A stretch of 12,745 bases of DNA from JAWUXM01 sp034111325. Its GTDB lineage: Bacteria > Pseudomonadota > Alphaproteobacteria > Rickettsiales > JABIRX01. The stretch is from assembly GCA_034111325.1 (NCBI GenBank), contig JAWUXM010000011.1:1-12745 (forward strand), read 5' to 3'. Every line of letters starts with the position of its first letter. The stretch's first letter is position 1. The notes beneath the pieces were generated by a model. The model saw only the letters and a program-made list of their open reading frames with translations. It was not told the DNA's origin and did not search any database. The position numbers were made by a program, and so were the translations under genes. Of this stretch, positions 6,311 through 12,745 are shown piece after piece.

Positions 6311-7503
6311 TGTATTTTTTTCTTATTACTGTCATTGCTAGTTATCTAGCTTTTTACTTCGTAAAAAAGCGGCTTGTTGCTCTTAAAAACGCTAATGATT
6401 CTATTAGCTCCCTTCCCTTATATTACGGTATATGCGCCTCTGCTTGGGTGTTTATCACTAATTTAATCATTTTCTTTTTTATGCTTGCTAGCAATAATCT
6501 AGAGCAGCTCTCTTATGGGGTTTTTACATTATGTGTCAGCGGTACAGTGATTTTTATTGGCACAAAAAAACTCAACGGCACTTTCAAAGCCCGCCAGCAT
6601 TTTGAGAAAATTATGAAGATTTTACTTATTGCCGCCTCTTCAGTTTCAATTATTATTACATTCCTAATCGTCGCTTCGATTTTATTTGAATCATTACAAT
6701 TCTTTAGACAAGTCTCATTATTTGACTTTCTCTTCGGCACAGACTGGCACCCGCAAGTTGCTATGCGTAGCGACCAAGGTGGAAGCTCTGGCTCATTTGG
6801 CGCCATTCCTGTTTTCGTTGGCACATTACTAATTACTTTAATTGCTATGGTTGTAGCTATTCCATTAGGAATTTTATCTGCGGTTTATTTAACAGAATAT
6901 TCTTCAACCAAAGTGCGCAACCGCATCAAGCCTTTAATCGAGATTCTAGCTGGCATTCCTACCGTGGTTTATGGCTATTTTGCAGCTTTTACCATAGCAC
7001 CTTTTGTCAAGGATATAGGTGTTTCTCTGGGTTTAGATGTCGCATCGGAAAGCGCCTTGGCTGCTGGCTTAGTAATGGGAATTATGATTATCCCATTCAT
7101 TCTCTCACTTTCTGATGATGTGATGAACGCTGTGCCAAATTCCCTACGTGACGCCTCATATGCACTCGGCTCCACGACTGCGGAAACTGTTTCAAAAGTC
7201 GTAATACCCGCGGCCTTACCAGGAATTATAGGTGCGATTTTATTAGCAATTTCACGCGCAATTGGTGAGACAATGATTGTTACGATGGCCGCAGGTTTGA
7301 ATGCAAATTTAACCATGAATCCTTTTGCCTCAGTAACCACCGCCACCGCACAAATGATGAGCCTCTTAGTTGGCGATCAAGAATTCGACAATATAAAAAC
7401 TCTTTCAGCCTTTGCCTTAGGAATTACCCTATTTGTTATTACATTATGCCTTAATATTGTGGCTTTATTCATAGTTAAAAAATATCGAGAGAAATATGAA
7501 TAA
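6310..7503 (+). CDS. pstC: Phosphate ABC transporter permease PstC
   Basis: PstC and PstA form the membrane channel of the PstSCAB importer, which takes up inorganic phosphate across the inner membrane. This 397-residue protein has extra N-terminal membrane segments (about 2-18, 41-60, 70-86) before the binding-protein-dependent permease core, starting at about 104. The core shows GAIPVFVGTLLITLIAMVVA near 164-183, AGIPTVVYGYFA (214-225, typical PstC), and the cytoplasmic EAA loop at about 281-305 (DASYALGSTTAETVSKVV...PAALPGI) followed by ISRAIGETM, which docks on the PstB ATPase. The ATG at 6310 has no Shine-Dalgarno; it overlaps the stop of a small possible ORF. pstA overlaps its end by 8 nt, so both are translated from one message. 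No Pho-box-like pair of CTGTCAT repeats was found upstream. Confidence 0.93.
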   Translation: MYFFLITVIASYLAFYFVKKRLVALKNANDSISSLPLYYGICASAWVFITNLIIFFFMLASNNLEQLSYGVFTLCVSGTVIFIGTKKLNGTFKARQHFEKIMKILLIAASSVSIIITFLIVASILFESLQFFRQVSLFDFLFGTDWHPQVAMRSDQGGSSGSFGAIPVFVGTLLITLIAMVVAIPLGILSAVYLTEYSSTKVRNRIKPLIEILAGIPTVVYGYFAAFTIAPFVKDIGVSLGLDVASESALAAGLVMGIMIIPFILSLSDDVMNAVPNSLRDASYALGSTTAETVSKVVIPAALPGIIGAILLAISRAIGETMIVTMAAGLNANLTMNPFASVTTATAQMMSLLVGDQEFDNIKTLSAFALGITLFVITLCLNIVALFIVKKYREKYE

Positions 7504-8713
7504 GAAGCAACAAGCCAATCTCAGAAAGCGCTATCGCAAAGAAAAAACCTTCAAGATTCTTGGTTTAGGAGCAATTGTTATATCGCTTTGTTTTCTTGCC
7601 TTTTTGCTCTTTAGTATTTCACTAAAAGCCTTTCCTGCATTCTTTTCAACGGAGGTTAAACTCAACATATATTTTGCTCAAACTGATATAGAAGATGAAA
7701 ACCATACCTCCCTAGTAAGAACGGCGCTAAAAAAACAATTTCCTGAGATAAAAAATCGTCGAGAACTTTTATCCCTATATCACCTCTTAAGTGACGGCGC
7801 AAATGTAGAGTTACGTAAATTCATCGCCAACAACCTTTCTATAATCGGCAAAAATAAAGAACTTTGGCTCACTGCCTCTTCTGATGTCGACCAATTAATG
7901 AAAGGCAAGATCTCCAAAGAGCGTCTTAACCCTATCCAGCAAGAGTTATTTGCAACTTTGCTGTCAGAAAAACAACTGCGCAAAAGCTTTAACTGGAAGA
8001 TTTTTACTAATGGCGACTCAACTAATCCTGAAGTAGCAGGTGTCCTAACCGCCATTATAGGCTCCTTCCTTACAATGTTTGTCTTTATGCTAATGGCATT
8101 CCCACTAGCAGTCCTAACTGCGCTTTACCTTGAGGAATTTGCACCACACAATAAAATCACTGATTTCATTGAAATTAATATAAATAATTTAGCGGCAATT
8201 CCTTCCATAATATTTGGTTTACTTGGCTTAGCTATTTATATTGGCGTATTTGGCATGCCTCGCTCTTCCCCCTTTGTCGGTGGAGCAACCCTTGCTTTGA
8301 TGGTCTTCCCGACGATTGTTATTTCAACCCGCAACTCAATTAAGGCTATACCACCTTCAATTAAACAAGGAGCTTTAGCCATGGGCGCATCACCTATGCA
8401 AGTCTTATTCTCCCATACTTTGCCCCTCGCCCTACCAGGAATAATGACGGGAACCATCTTGGCGATTGCCCGCGCAATTGGTGAAACTGCACCGCTAATT
8501 ATGATTGGCATGGTTGCATTTATAGCCGATGTACCAACAGATATATTCTCACCGGCTACCGTGATGCCAGTGCAGGTTTATTTATGGTCGAATAACCCTG
8601 GACTTGGCTTTGTTGAGAAAACTTCAGCCGCTATTGTTTTCCTACTGATATTCCTTGTGCTCATAAATTCTATAGCCATATATATTAGAAAGAAATTTGA
8701 GCAGCGCTGGTAG
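7496..8713 (+). CDS. pstA: Phosphate ABC transporter permease PstA
   Basis: Partner permease of PstC; 405 residues. It has a cytoplasmic basic N-terminus (NLRKRYRKEKTF), a first membrane helix (about 20-42), and a long periplasmic insert (about 45-180) with LRKFIANNLSIIGKNKELWL and FNWKIFTNGDSTNPEVAG. This insert is usual in alphaproteobacterial PstA (the DUF3333-type region) and absent from the shorter E. coli protein. The transport core follows: GVLTAIIGSFLTM (182-194), NLAAIPSIIFGLLGL (231-245), the EAA loop at about 291-316 (QGALAMGASPMQVLFSHTLP) and AIARAIGETAPL. It overlaps pstC by 8 nt. pstB normally follows pstA; here a regulator gene follows instead, so PstB and PstS must be encoded elsewhere if the importer works. 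Confidence 0.93.
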   Translation: MNKKQQANLRKRYRKEKTFKILGLGAIVISLCFLAFLLFSISLKAFPAFFSTEVKLNIYFAQTDIEDENHTSLVRTALKKQFPEIKNRRELLSLYHLLSDGANVELRKFIANNLSIIGKNKELWLTASSDVDQLMKGKISKERLNPIQQELFATLLSEKQLRKSFNWKIFTNGDSTNPEVAGVLTAIIGSFLTMFVFMLMAFPLAVLTALYLEEFAPHNKITDFIEININNLAAIPSIIFGLLGLAIYIGVFGMPRSSPFVGGATLALMVFPTIVISTRNSIKAIPPSIKQGALAMGASPMQVLFSHTLPLALPGIMTGTILAIARAIGETAPLIMIGMVAFIADVPTDIFSPATVMPVQVYLWSNNPGLGFVEKTSAAIVFLLIFLVLINSIAIYIRKKFEQRW

Positions 8714-8761
8714 CTCCAGACTGGGGCGAACAAGACAAAAGTCTACAAAATAAACTAATAG

Positions 8762-8790
8762 TTGCACTTCTATTATTTTCATGTTATACT
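8762..8790 (+). promoter_or_regulatory. Strong sigma70-type promoter of the XRE regulator
   Basis: TTGCAC (8762-8767), a 17-nt spacer, TATACT (8785-8790). This is the best promoter match in the window and would start transcription about 25 nt before the ATG at 8823. It shows that the regulator has a transcript independent of pstCA. Confidence 0.65.
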
Positions 8791-8822
8791 AGAATTAACA
8801 GAACTTTTTATTGAGGCTTATT

Positions 8823-9194
8823 ATGTATCATCCAATCGACGTACATGTCGGTAAACAAGTGAGGTTTAAACGTAAAATATTAGGTTTGAGCCAATCTGAC
8901 CTTGCTGGAAAAGTAGGTATTACCTTTCAGCAGATTCAAAAATATGAAAAAGGTGAGAATCGCGTTAGTGCTAGTAAATTATACGAGATTTCTACCGCTC
9001 TTCGCTCTCCAGTTTCATTCTTTTTTGATGGGTACGTACCCGGCGAATCTGAAAACCAGAGCGCTGCTCTACAAGATTCTGTTAATGATAAGCAAACAAT
9101 GAATTTAATTCAGGCCTTTGCTACCATTAAGAATCCTAAATTGCAGAAACGTGTTATGATGTTGGTCAATTCAATATCAGAAGACTCTGAGTAA
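8823..9194 (+). CDS. XRE-family helix-turn-helix regulator (alphaproteobacterial EcxR/Tr1-like)
   Basis: A 123-residue DNA-binding protein with a Cro/CI-type helix-turn-helix at about 10-64: VGKQVRFKRKILGLSQSDLA, then VGITFQQIQKYEKGENRVSA as the recognition part, and SPVSFFFDG closing the domain. This 'GKQVR...TFQQIQKYEKG.NR...SKLYEIS' pattern is a small family found throughout alphaproteobacteria; known members include Ehrlichia EcxR, which regulates type IV secretion genes, and Anaplasma Tr1. The C-terminal part (91-118) is helical and may dimerise. The frame opens with a TTG at 8811, but GAGG (8813-8816) sits six bases before the ATG at 8823, so that start is chosen. It follows pstA by 109 nt but has its own promoter. 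Its targets are unknown; the link to secretion is from relatives only. Confidence 0.9.
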   Translation: MYHPIDVHVGKQVRFKRKILGLSQSDLAGKVGITFQQIQKYEKGENRVSASKLYEISTALRSPVSFFFDGYVPGESENQSAALQDSVNDKQTMNLIQAFATIKNPKLQKRVMMLVNSISEDSE

Positions 9195-9225
9195 TAGCTG
9201 CAAACATAGCTATTTACAGGGTACA

Positions 9226-9283
9226 AAACAAGAGCCTAGCAAAGCTCAAGCAATTTCCATTGATTTTTGCTAGGCTCTTGTTT
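9226..9283. terminator. Bidirectional terminator between XRE gene and bcp
   Basis: An 18-bp perfect inverted repeat, aaacaagagcctagcaaa (9226-9243) and its reverse complement (9266-9283), around a 22-nt centre that can form a further small stem (caat/attg). The core is GC-richer and the outer arms are A-rich and T-rich, giving a U-tail on either strand. It lies between two convergent genes, the position expected for a shared terminator. Confidence 0.85.
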
Positions 9284-9292
9284 ACGCACGCC

Positions 9293-9754
9293 CTATACCA
9301 AGGCAGCCAAAACTTCCTCCACATGGTCTTTGACCTTTACCTTCCGCCATATATTTTTGATAGCACCCTTATCGTCGATTAGAAAAGTTGCACGATCAAT
9401 CCCCATATATTTGCGACCATACATACTTTTTTCTATCCATACGCCATATTTCTGGCAAGCATCTACCTCTTCATCACTCACCAATGCAAAAGGTAAGGAA
9501 TATTTCTCCTTAAATTTATCATGCTTTTTAACGCTATCTTTTGAAATGCCTATTATTACCGTATTTAGATCATTAAATTTTTCTATATTGTCACGAAAAT
9601 CCTGCGCTTCAATTGTGCAACCAGGCGTATCATCTTTCGGATAGAAATATAAAACTACATTTTTACCTCTAAAATCTGCAAGATTGATATTTTGCTCACT
9701 ATCAGCTGGCAAAGAAAAACTCGGCGCTGCATCACCTATTACTAAATTTGTCAT
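9293..9754 (-). CDS. bcp: Thioredoxin-dependent peroxiredoxin, Bcp/PrxQ family
   Basis: A 153-residue cytoplasmic peroxidase that reduces hydrogen peroxide and organic hydroperoxides. The thioredoxin fold is clear: GDAAPSFSLP (7-16), the active-site strand VVLYFYPKDDTPGCT with peroxidatic Cys46 and the conserved Thr43-Pro44, and DRATFLID (120-127) with the active-site Arg121. In E. coli Bcp a resolving Cys follows five residues after the peroxidatic one; here that position is Asp52 in EAQDFRD, so the protein works either as a 1-Cys enzyme or with Cys100 (VDACQKYGVW) as partner. It is convergent with the XRE gene and divergent from murJ. No Shine-Dalgarno is seen before the ATG, but a fair promoter lies at 9785-9812. 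Confidence 0.95.
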   Translation of the reverse strand: MTNLVIGDAAPSFSLPADSEQNINLADFRGKNVVLYFYPKDDTPGCTIEAQDFRDNIEKFNDLNTVIIGISKDSVKKHDKFKEKYSLPFALVSDEEVDACQKYGVWIEKSMYGRKYMGIDRATFLIDDKGAIKNIWRKVKVKDHVEEVLAALV

Positions 9755-9784
9755 TTTTTGTTATTTCATGTTATTAAAGAGAAG

Positions 9785-9812
9785 ACTATAAGTTGAATTA
9801 CACAAGATTCAA
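9785..9812 (-). promoter_or_regulatory. Candidate promoter of bcp
   Basis: On the minus strand: TTGAAT (plus 9807-9812), a 16-nt spacer and TATAGT (plus 9785-9790), about 30 nt before the bcp ATG. The -35 box is one arm of a small inverted repeat, ttgaat (9793-9798) / attcaa (9807-9812), that could be an operator shared with the divergent murJ. Confidence 0.45.
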
Positions 9813-9833
9813 TACAGTAGACAAGCAAGTTTC

Positions 9834-11375
9834 ATGTTAAAATCAGCTTTTATCATATCTTTTCTGACGGTACTCTCACGTATTGCAGGCTTTATTCGTG
9901 ATATGATAATCGCCTCTAAGCTTGGAGCTGGCCCACTTTCTGATATATTCTTCATTGCTCTACGCTTTCCTAACTTTTTTCGCGTTATATTTGCTGAAGG
10001 CGCTTTTAACCAAGCCTTTGTACCATTATTTTCTAGCCTCCTCACTGATAAAGATAAACAAGCAGCTTTTGATTTTGCTAGCCGCATTTTCTTCATCATG
10101 ATCTTCACGCTTATTGGCTTTATTATCATCGCAGAAATTTTCATGCCATATTTCATGAAGGGCTTTGCCTTTGGCTTTCGTAATGATTATGAGAAATTTT
10201 CACAAACAGTTTCCCTGGCACGCATTACCTTTCCTTATTTGTTTTTTATATCACTCGTTGCACTTTTTGGCGGCGTGTTAAATGGCTTTGAGAAGTTTGC
10301 TGCAATAGCTTTTGCACCGATTATTTACAATATTTGCATCATATCATCAATTTATCTTTTTGCCGGTTACACTAATAATAATCACGCTCTTTCCATGTCG
10401 TATGGCCTTTTATGCGCTGGTGCTGCACAGTTAATCTGGGTAATGTTTTTTACCAGCAAGAAAGTAGTTTTATTGCCCAAGATCCCACGTATCGATAAAA
10501 ACATAAAAACATTTCTCCATAGAGTTGGCCCAGCTATTCTTGGCTCTTCAGTTTTTCAAATAAATGCCCTAGTTGATACGATGGTCGGAACATTAATACC
10601 AAACGCTGTATCTTTCTTATATTATTCTGATCGCCTAATACAACTGCCCCTAGCCCTAATTGGCACAGCTTTAGGCACGGCAATGTTGCCGACTATGGCC
10701 AAATACATCAAAAAAGGCGAAGTTGAAAATTCAATTAAAATGCAAAACAAAGCTCTGCAAGTGAGTTTATTTCTAACAATCCCAGCTGCCATGGCCCTAT
10801 TCTTTATTGCATGGCCAATCGTCTCGACGCTCTTTGCTCGTGGCGCATTTGTTGCTAGTGACGCAGCGGCGATTTCAACGATCATCATGATTTACTCGAT
10901 TGGTATGCCCGCCTTTGTCTTAATGAAAATATTATCACCTACCTTTTTTGCTTTAGGAGATACGAAAACTCCAATGAAAATTGGTCTTTTATGTATGGTA
11001 ATTAACCTAGTACTAAATTTAGTATTAATCGGCCCCTTTTCTTATTTAGGTATTGCTATTGCAACATTAGTATCATCATGGGTGAATATCGGATTACTGA
11101 GCTATATATTGCTCAGAGATGGCCATTTAGTCATCTCTAAAGCCACTATAGTGCGAGTTGTAAAGTTTATGATTGCAGGTTTATTTATGAGCCTTATTTT
11201 ATACCTGCTAAATGACTATTATTATAGTGAGTTTTTTGATGATAGTTTCCGCCGCATAACCTTACTAGCTGCTTTTATAGCGATCGGTATAACTAGCTAC
11301 ATGCTAGCAATATACCTATCTAAAGCCATAACAGTTGCGGAAGTTAAGCAAATTTTAGGCAGAGCGAAAATCTAA
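9834..11375 (+). CDS. murJ: Lipid II flippase MurJ
   Basis: MurJ (MviN) moves lipid II, the peptidoglycan precursor, to the outer face of the inner membrane. The 513-residue protein has the normal length and about 14 membrane helices of the MOP superfamily. The essential charged residues of the central cavity are present: Arg16 (TVLSRIAGFIRD), Arg22, Asp37, Arg50 (NFFRVIFAEGAFNQAFVP) and Arg267 (YYSDRLIQLP), matching E. coli Arg18, Arg24, Asp39, Arg52 and Arg270. Also typical are RITFPYLFFISL (130-141), VGPAILGSSV (231-240) and ALGTAMLP (279-286). The start ATG at 9834 has no clear Shine-Dalgarno. The gene is divergent from bcp, and its last 21 nt overlap the end of trmB on the other strand. 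Its presence implies that the organism still makes lipid II. Confidence 0.95.
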   Translation: MLKSAFIISFLTVLSRIAGFIRDMIIASKLGAGPLSDIFFIALRFPNFFRVIFAEGAFNQAFVPLFSSLLTDKDKQAAFDFASRIFFIMIFTLIGFIIIAEIFMPYFMKGFAFGFRNDYEKFSQTVSLARITFPYLFFISLVALFGGVLNGFEKFAAIAFAPIIYNICIISSIYLFAGYTNNNHALSMSYGLLCAGAAQLIWVMFFTSKKVVLLPKIPRIDKNIKTFLHRVGPAILGSSVFQINALVDTMVGTLIPNAVSFLYYSDRLIQLPLALIGTALGTAMLPTMAKYIKKGEVENSIKMQNKALQVSLFLTIPAAMALFFIAWPIVSTLFARGAFVASDAAAISTIIMIYSIGMPAFVLMKILSPTFFALGDTKTPMKIGLLCMVINLVLNLVLIGPFSYLGIAIATLVSSWVNIGLLSYILLRDGHLVISKATIVRVVKFMIAGLFMSLILYLLNDYYYSEFFDDSFRRITLLAAFIAIGITSYMLAIYLSKAITVAEVKQILGRAKI

Positions 11376-12008
11376 AAAAGAGCTACCTATGCCCTGCTTT
11401 CCAGCCTTTTCTTGATAACGAGTTTTTTGCCAATCTTGGGGCTCACTTTGCCAACCTGCTTTACTTTCTGCTTGCCAGATAAACTCCTCACGATTAATTA
11501 ATTGTGCTAGAATCCAATCCAGATAATCAGTATGATCAGTAGCAATACGGAGCAATCCATCTTTTTTAAGCTTTTGAGCAAATAGAGTAATATTCTCTTT
11601 TGATATAATGCGTCTTTTATTGTGGCGTTTTTTTGGCCAAGGATCAGGAAATAAGATAAATAAACGATCAATTGAACGATCTGGTAATTCCTCCAGCAGA
11701 GCAATTGCATCCTCCTGATGAATTCTAACATTGCTCAAATCTCTGGTTTTGGCTATTAATTCGGCGACACCGCTTGCAAACACCTCACAACCAACAAAAC
11801 TCACATCTGGGTTATTGCGTGCCTGATAAGCTAAATGCTCACCTTCACCGAAGCCAATTTCAAACCATAATGCTTTTGCATTGGTGATGAATCCTGCATC
11901 AGGCTTTAATCTCTCTACATTATCATCGATTAATTGCTGCTTGCTTTTCGCTAGTTTTTTATTTCTTTTAACAAAAGAAATAATCTTACTTGTTTTTTTA
12001 TCTATCAT
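11355..12008 (-). CDS. trmB: tRNA (guanine-N7-)-methyltransferase
   Basis: TrmB methylates N7 of G46 in the variable loop of several tRNAs, using S-adenosylmethionine. The 217-residue protein shows the family marks in order: a basic N-terminus, the SAM-binding EIGFGEGEHL (50-59), Glu75 in GCEVFASG (73-80), the adenine-site QEDA (98-101), FPDPWPKKRHNKRR (120-133) with its catalytic and tRNA-binding residues, TDHTDY (157-162) and the C-terminal TRYQEKA (196-202). The ATG at 12006-12008 is only two bases from GAGG, while AAGGAG lies about 14 bases upstream, so the ribosome binding site is unusual. A good promoter (12034-12062) precedes it. The final 21 nt overlap the end of murJ on the opposite strand. 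Confidence 0.95.
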   Translation of the reverse strand: MIDKKTSKIISFVKRNKKLAKSKQQLIDDNVERLKPDAGFITNAKALWFEIGFGEGEHLAYQARNNPDVSFVGCEVFASGVAELIAKTRDLSNVRIHQEDAIALLEELPDRSIDRLFILFPDPWPKKRHNKRRIISKENITLFAQKLKKDGLLRIATDHTDYLDWILAQLINREEFIWQAESKAGWQSEPQDWQKTRYQEKAGKQGIGSSFLDFRSA

Positions 12009-12033
12009 TGCCTCTAATATAGCTCCTTAATTA

Positions 12034-12062
12034 TTTATAATTATTATGAACACAACTATCAA
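12034..12062 (-). promoter_or_regulatory. Promoter of trmB
   Basis: On the minus strand: TTGATA (plus 12057-12062), a 17-nt spacer and TATAAA (plus 12034-12039), five of six consensus bases in each box. It lies about 25-30 nt before the trmB ATG and overlaps the start of the divergent small membrane-protein gene. The plus strand in the same place holds a perfect TATAAT (12036-12041) only four bases before that gene's ATG. Confidence 0.6.
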
Positions 12063-12216
12063 AAATCTGCTGCTATTTAGCATAGCTCTTTTACTTTTCT
12101 ACTGGCAATTTCATATGCTATTTCTACAGAAAGAAAAATATGACAAGCAAGCAATATCTGGCAAGCAACGAATTGTCATCCCACTACAACAAATCAAAAA
12201 TTATCTCGATGAATAG
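12046..12216 (+). CDS. Small single-pass membrane protein overlapping rppH
   Basis: A 56-residue frame from ATG at 12046 to TAG at 12214-12216. It begins MNTTIKNLLLFSIALLLFYW: a short polar start and one hydrophobic helix (about 7-27), then a charged, mostly soluble tail (LQKEKYDKQAISGKQ...IPLQQIKNYLDE) of about 29 residues. The topology suggests an N-in membrane anchor with the tail outside. The likely rppH start (ATG at 12209) lies inside its last codons, so the two are probably translationally coupled. No Shine-Dalgarno is visible. The family is not recognised; a bitopic division-type protein or a lipoprotein-like remnant cannot be judged, and no lipobox Cys is present. Confidence 0.55.
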   Translation: MNTTIKNLLLFSIALLLFYWQFHMLFLQKEKYDKQAISGKQRIVIPLQQIKNYLDE

Positions 12217-12664
12217 TAAATATAGACCATGTGCCGGTATTATTGTCTTAAATGATAATAATCAAATTTTTGCCGGTCGCTCTAATAAAGAATTTGAAAA
12301 AAACTGGCAAATGCCACAAGGCGGGATAGAAGAAAATGAAAATGCCTTTGACGCTGCCATGCGTGAGCTACATGAAGAGACTGGCATAAAAAATATTGAC
12401 CTGCTCAAACAAACAGATGATTGGATTTACTATGATGTACCAGAAAAAAACCTACCTAGCCGCTGGCAAGGTAAATATATTGGGCAAAAACAAAAGTGGT
12501 TTTTGGTACGTTTTACCGGAGATGAAAGTGAAATAGACCTTGAAATACATAAACCAGAATTTAGCGAGTGGAAATGGACAACACCAGAATTCCTTATTGA
12601 AAAAACCCCACCTTTTAAAACTGAACTTTATAAAAAAATCTTTAAAATGCTAATTACTAAGTAA
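12209..12664 (+). CDS. rppH: RNA pyrophosphohydrolase (Nudix)
   Basis: RppH removes pyrophosphate from the 5' end of mRNAs, exposing a monophosphate that speeds decay by RNase E-type enzymes. The product is 151 residues. It starts MNSKYRPCAGIIVLN, matching the YRPC-G start of the family, and continues with IFAGRS, WQMPQGGIEE and the Nudix box at residues 38-60 with REL-x-EE-x-G (AMRELHEETGI). Downstream, WIYYDVPEKNLPSRWQGKY and GQKQKWFLVRF are typical of RppH rather than other Nudix enzymes. The frame is open to an earlier ATG at 12140, but that adds 23 residues homologues lack and lies inside the small membrane-protein gene, so 12209 is preferred. No Shine-Dalgarno is present; coupling to the upstream gene is likely. 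Confidence 0.95.
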   Translation: MNSKYRPCAGIIVLNDNNQIFAGRSNKEFEKNWQMPQGGIEENENAFDAAMRELHEETGIKNIDLLKQTDDWIYYDVPEKNLPSRWQGKYIGQKQKWFLVRFTGDESEIDLEIHKPEFSEWKWTTPEFLIEKTPPFKTELYKKIFKMLITK

Positions 12665-12745
12665 TATCAAGATTCTTCTTTAAATGTGCATTTTCAGTTA
12701 GATAAAGATTTTTTGTAATATTTTCGTGATGATTTTGAGTCAATG
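12657..12745 (-). CDS. Possible 3' end of a minus-strand gene
   Basis: From the right edge to TAG at 12657-12659 one minus-strand frame stays open for 28 codons (ending LTENAHLKKNLDIT). It looks like plausible protein sequence and would converge with rppH, overlapping its last 8 bases. It is too short to identify and may be chance. Confidence 0.25.
   Translation of the reverse strand, partial: LTQNHHENITKNLYLTENAHLKKNLDIT

Noticed and set aside
6975..7346. A 123-codon minus-strand frame inside pstC.
   Set aside because: Antisense to the conserved permease core; its composition follows from the pstC codons.
8741..8752. Small hairpin agac-aaaa-gtct after pstA (in the stretch starting near 8734) as a terminator.
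   Set aside because: Only a four-base-pair stem with no T-run; too weak to support a terminator call.

Overview
The window is AT-rich bacterial DNA that looks like the chromosome of an intracellular alphaproteobacterium, most likely a member of Rickettsiales (inference from gene content; no search was run). Evidence: a PstA with the long periplasmic N-terminal insert usual in alphaproteobacteria, an alphaproteobacterial XRE regulator of the kind called EcxR/Tr1 in Ehrlichia and Anaplasma, a compact RppH starting near a YRPC motif, a decayed gene, a long perfect palindromic element between genes, and a large orphan coiled-coil protein with a eukaryote-like C-terminal tail.

Layout: 1-132 holds the 5' end of tatB (minus strand). 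133-1117 is gene-poor and contains a decaying gene (about 439-908) broken by a frameshift and in-frame stops. 1118-2784 is a minus-strand heme operon, hemC then hemD. Divergent from it, 2866-4264 holds a class-I glutamine-amidotransferase-like hydrolase (PuuD family) overlapping a 23S rRNA pseudouridine synthase (RluB type). 4350-6107 is an orphan coiled-coil protein with its own promoter. After a 202-nt spacer with a 17-bp palindrome comes pstC-pstA (6310-8713), the two permease subunits of the high-affinity phosphate importer; pstS and pstB are not in the window. Then an XRE regulator with a near-consensus promoter (8823-9194), a bidirectional terminator, bcp peroxiredoxin (minus), murJ lipid II flippase (plus), trmB tRNA m7G46 methyltransferase (minus, tail-to-tail overlap with murJ), a 56-residue single-pass membrane protein, and rppH, with which it overlaps by 8 nt. 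The last bases may include the end of another minus-strand gene.

Most genes are housekeeping: protein export (tatB), tetrapyrrole synthesis (hemC, hemD), rRNA, tRNA and mRNA metabolism (rluB, trmB, rppH), cell wall (murJ), peroxide defence (bcp) and phosphate uptake (pstCA). The strongest candidate for something undescribed is the 585-residue coiled-coil protein. Its last 22 residues combine an acidic dileucine motif (ERQPLL), a Cys pair and a terminal CSIS that fits a CaaX prenylation box. Together these suggest a secreted effector modified and sorted by host enzymes; this is an inference from short motifs and needs testing.
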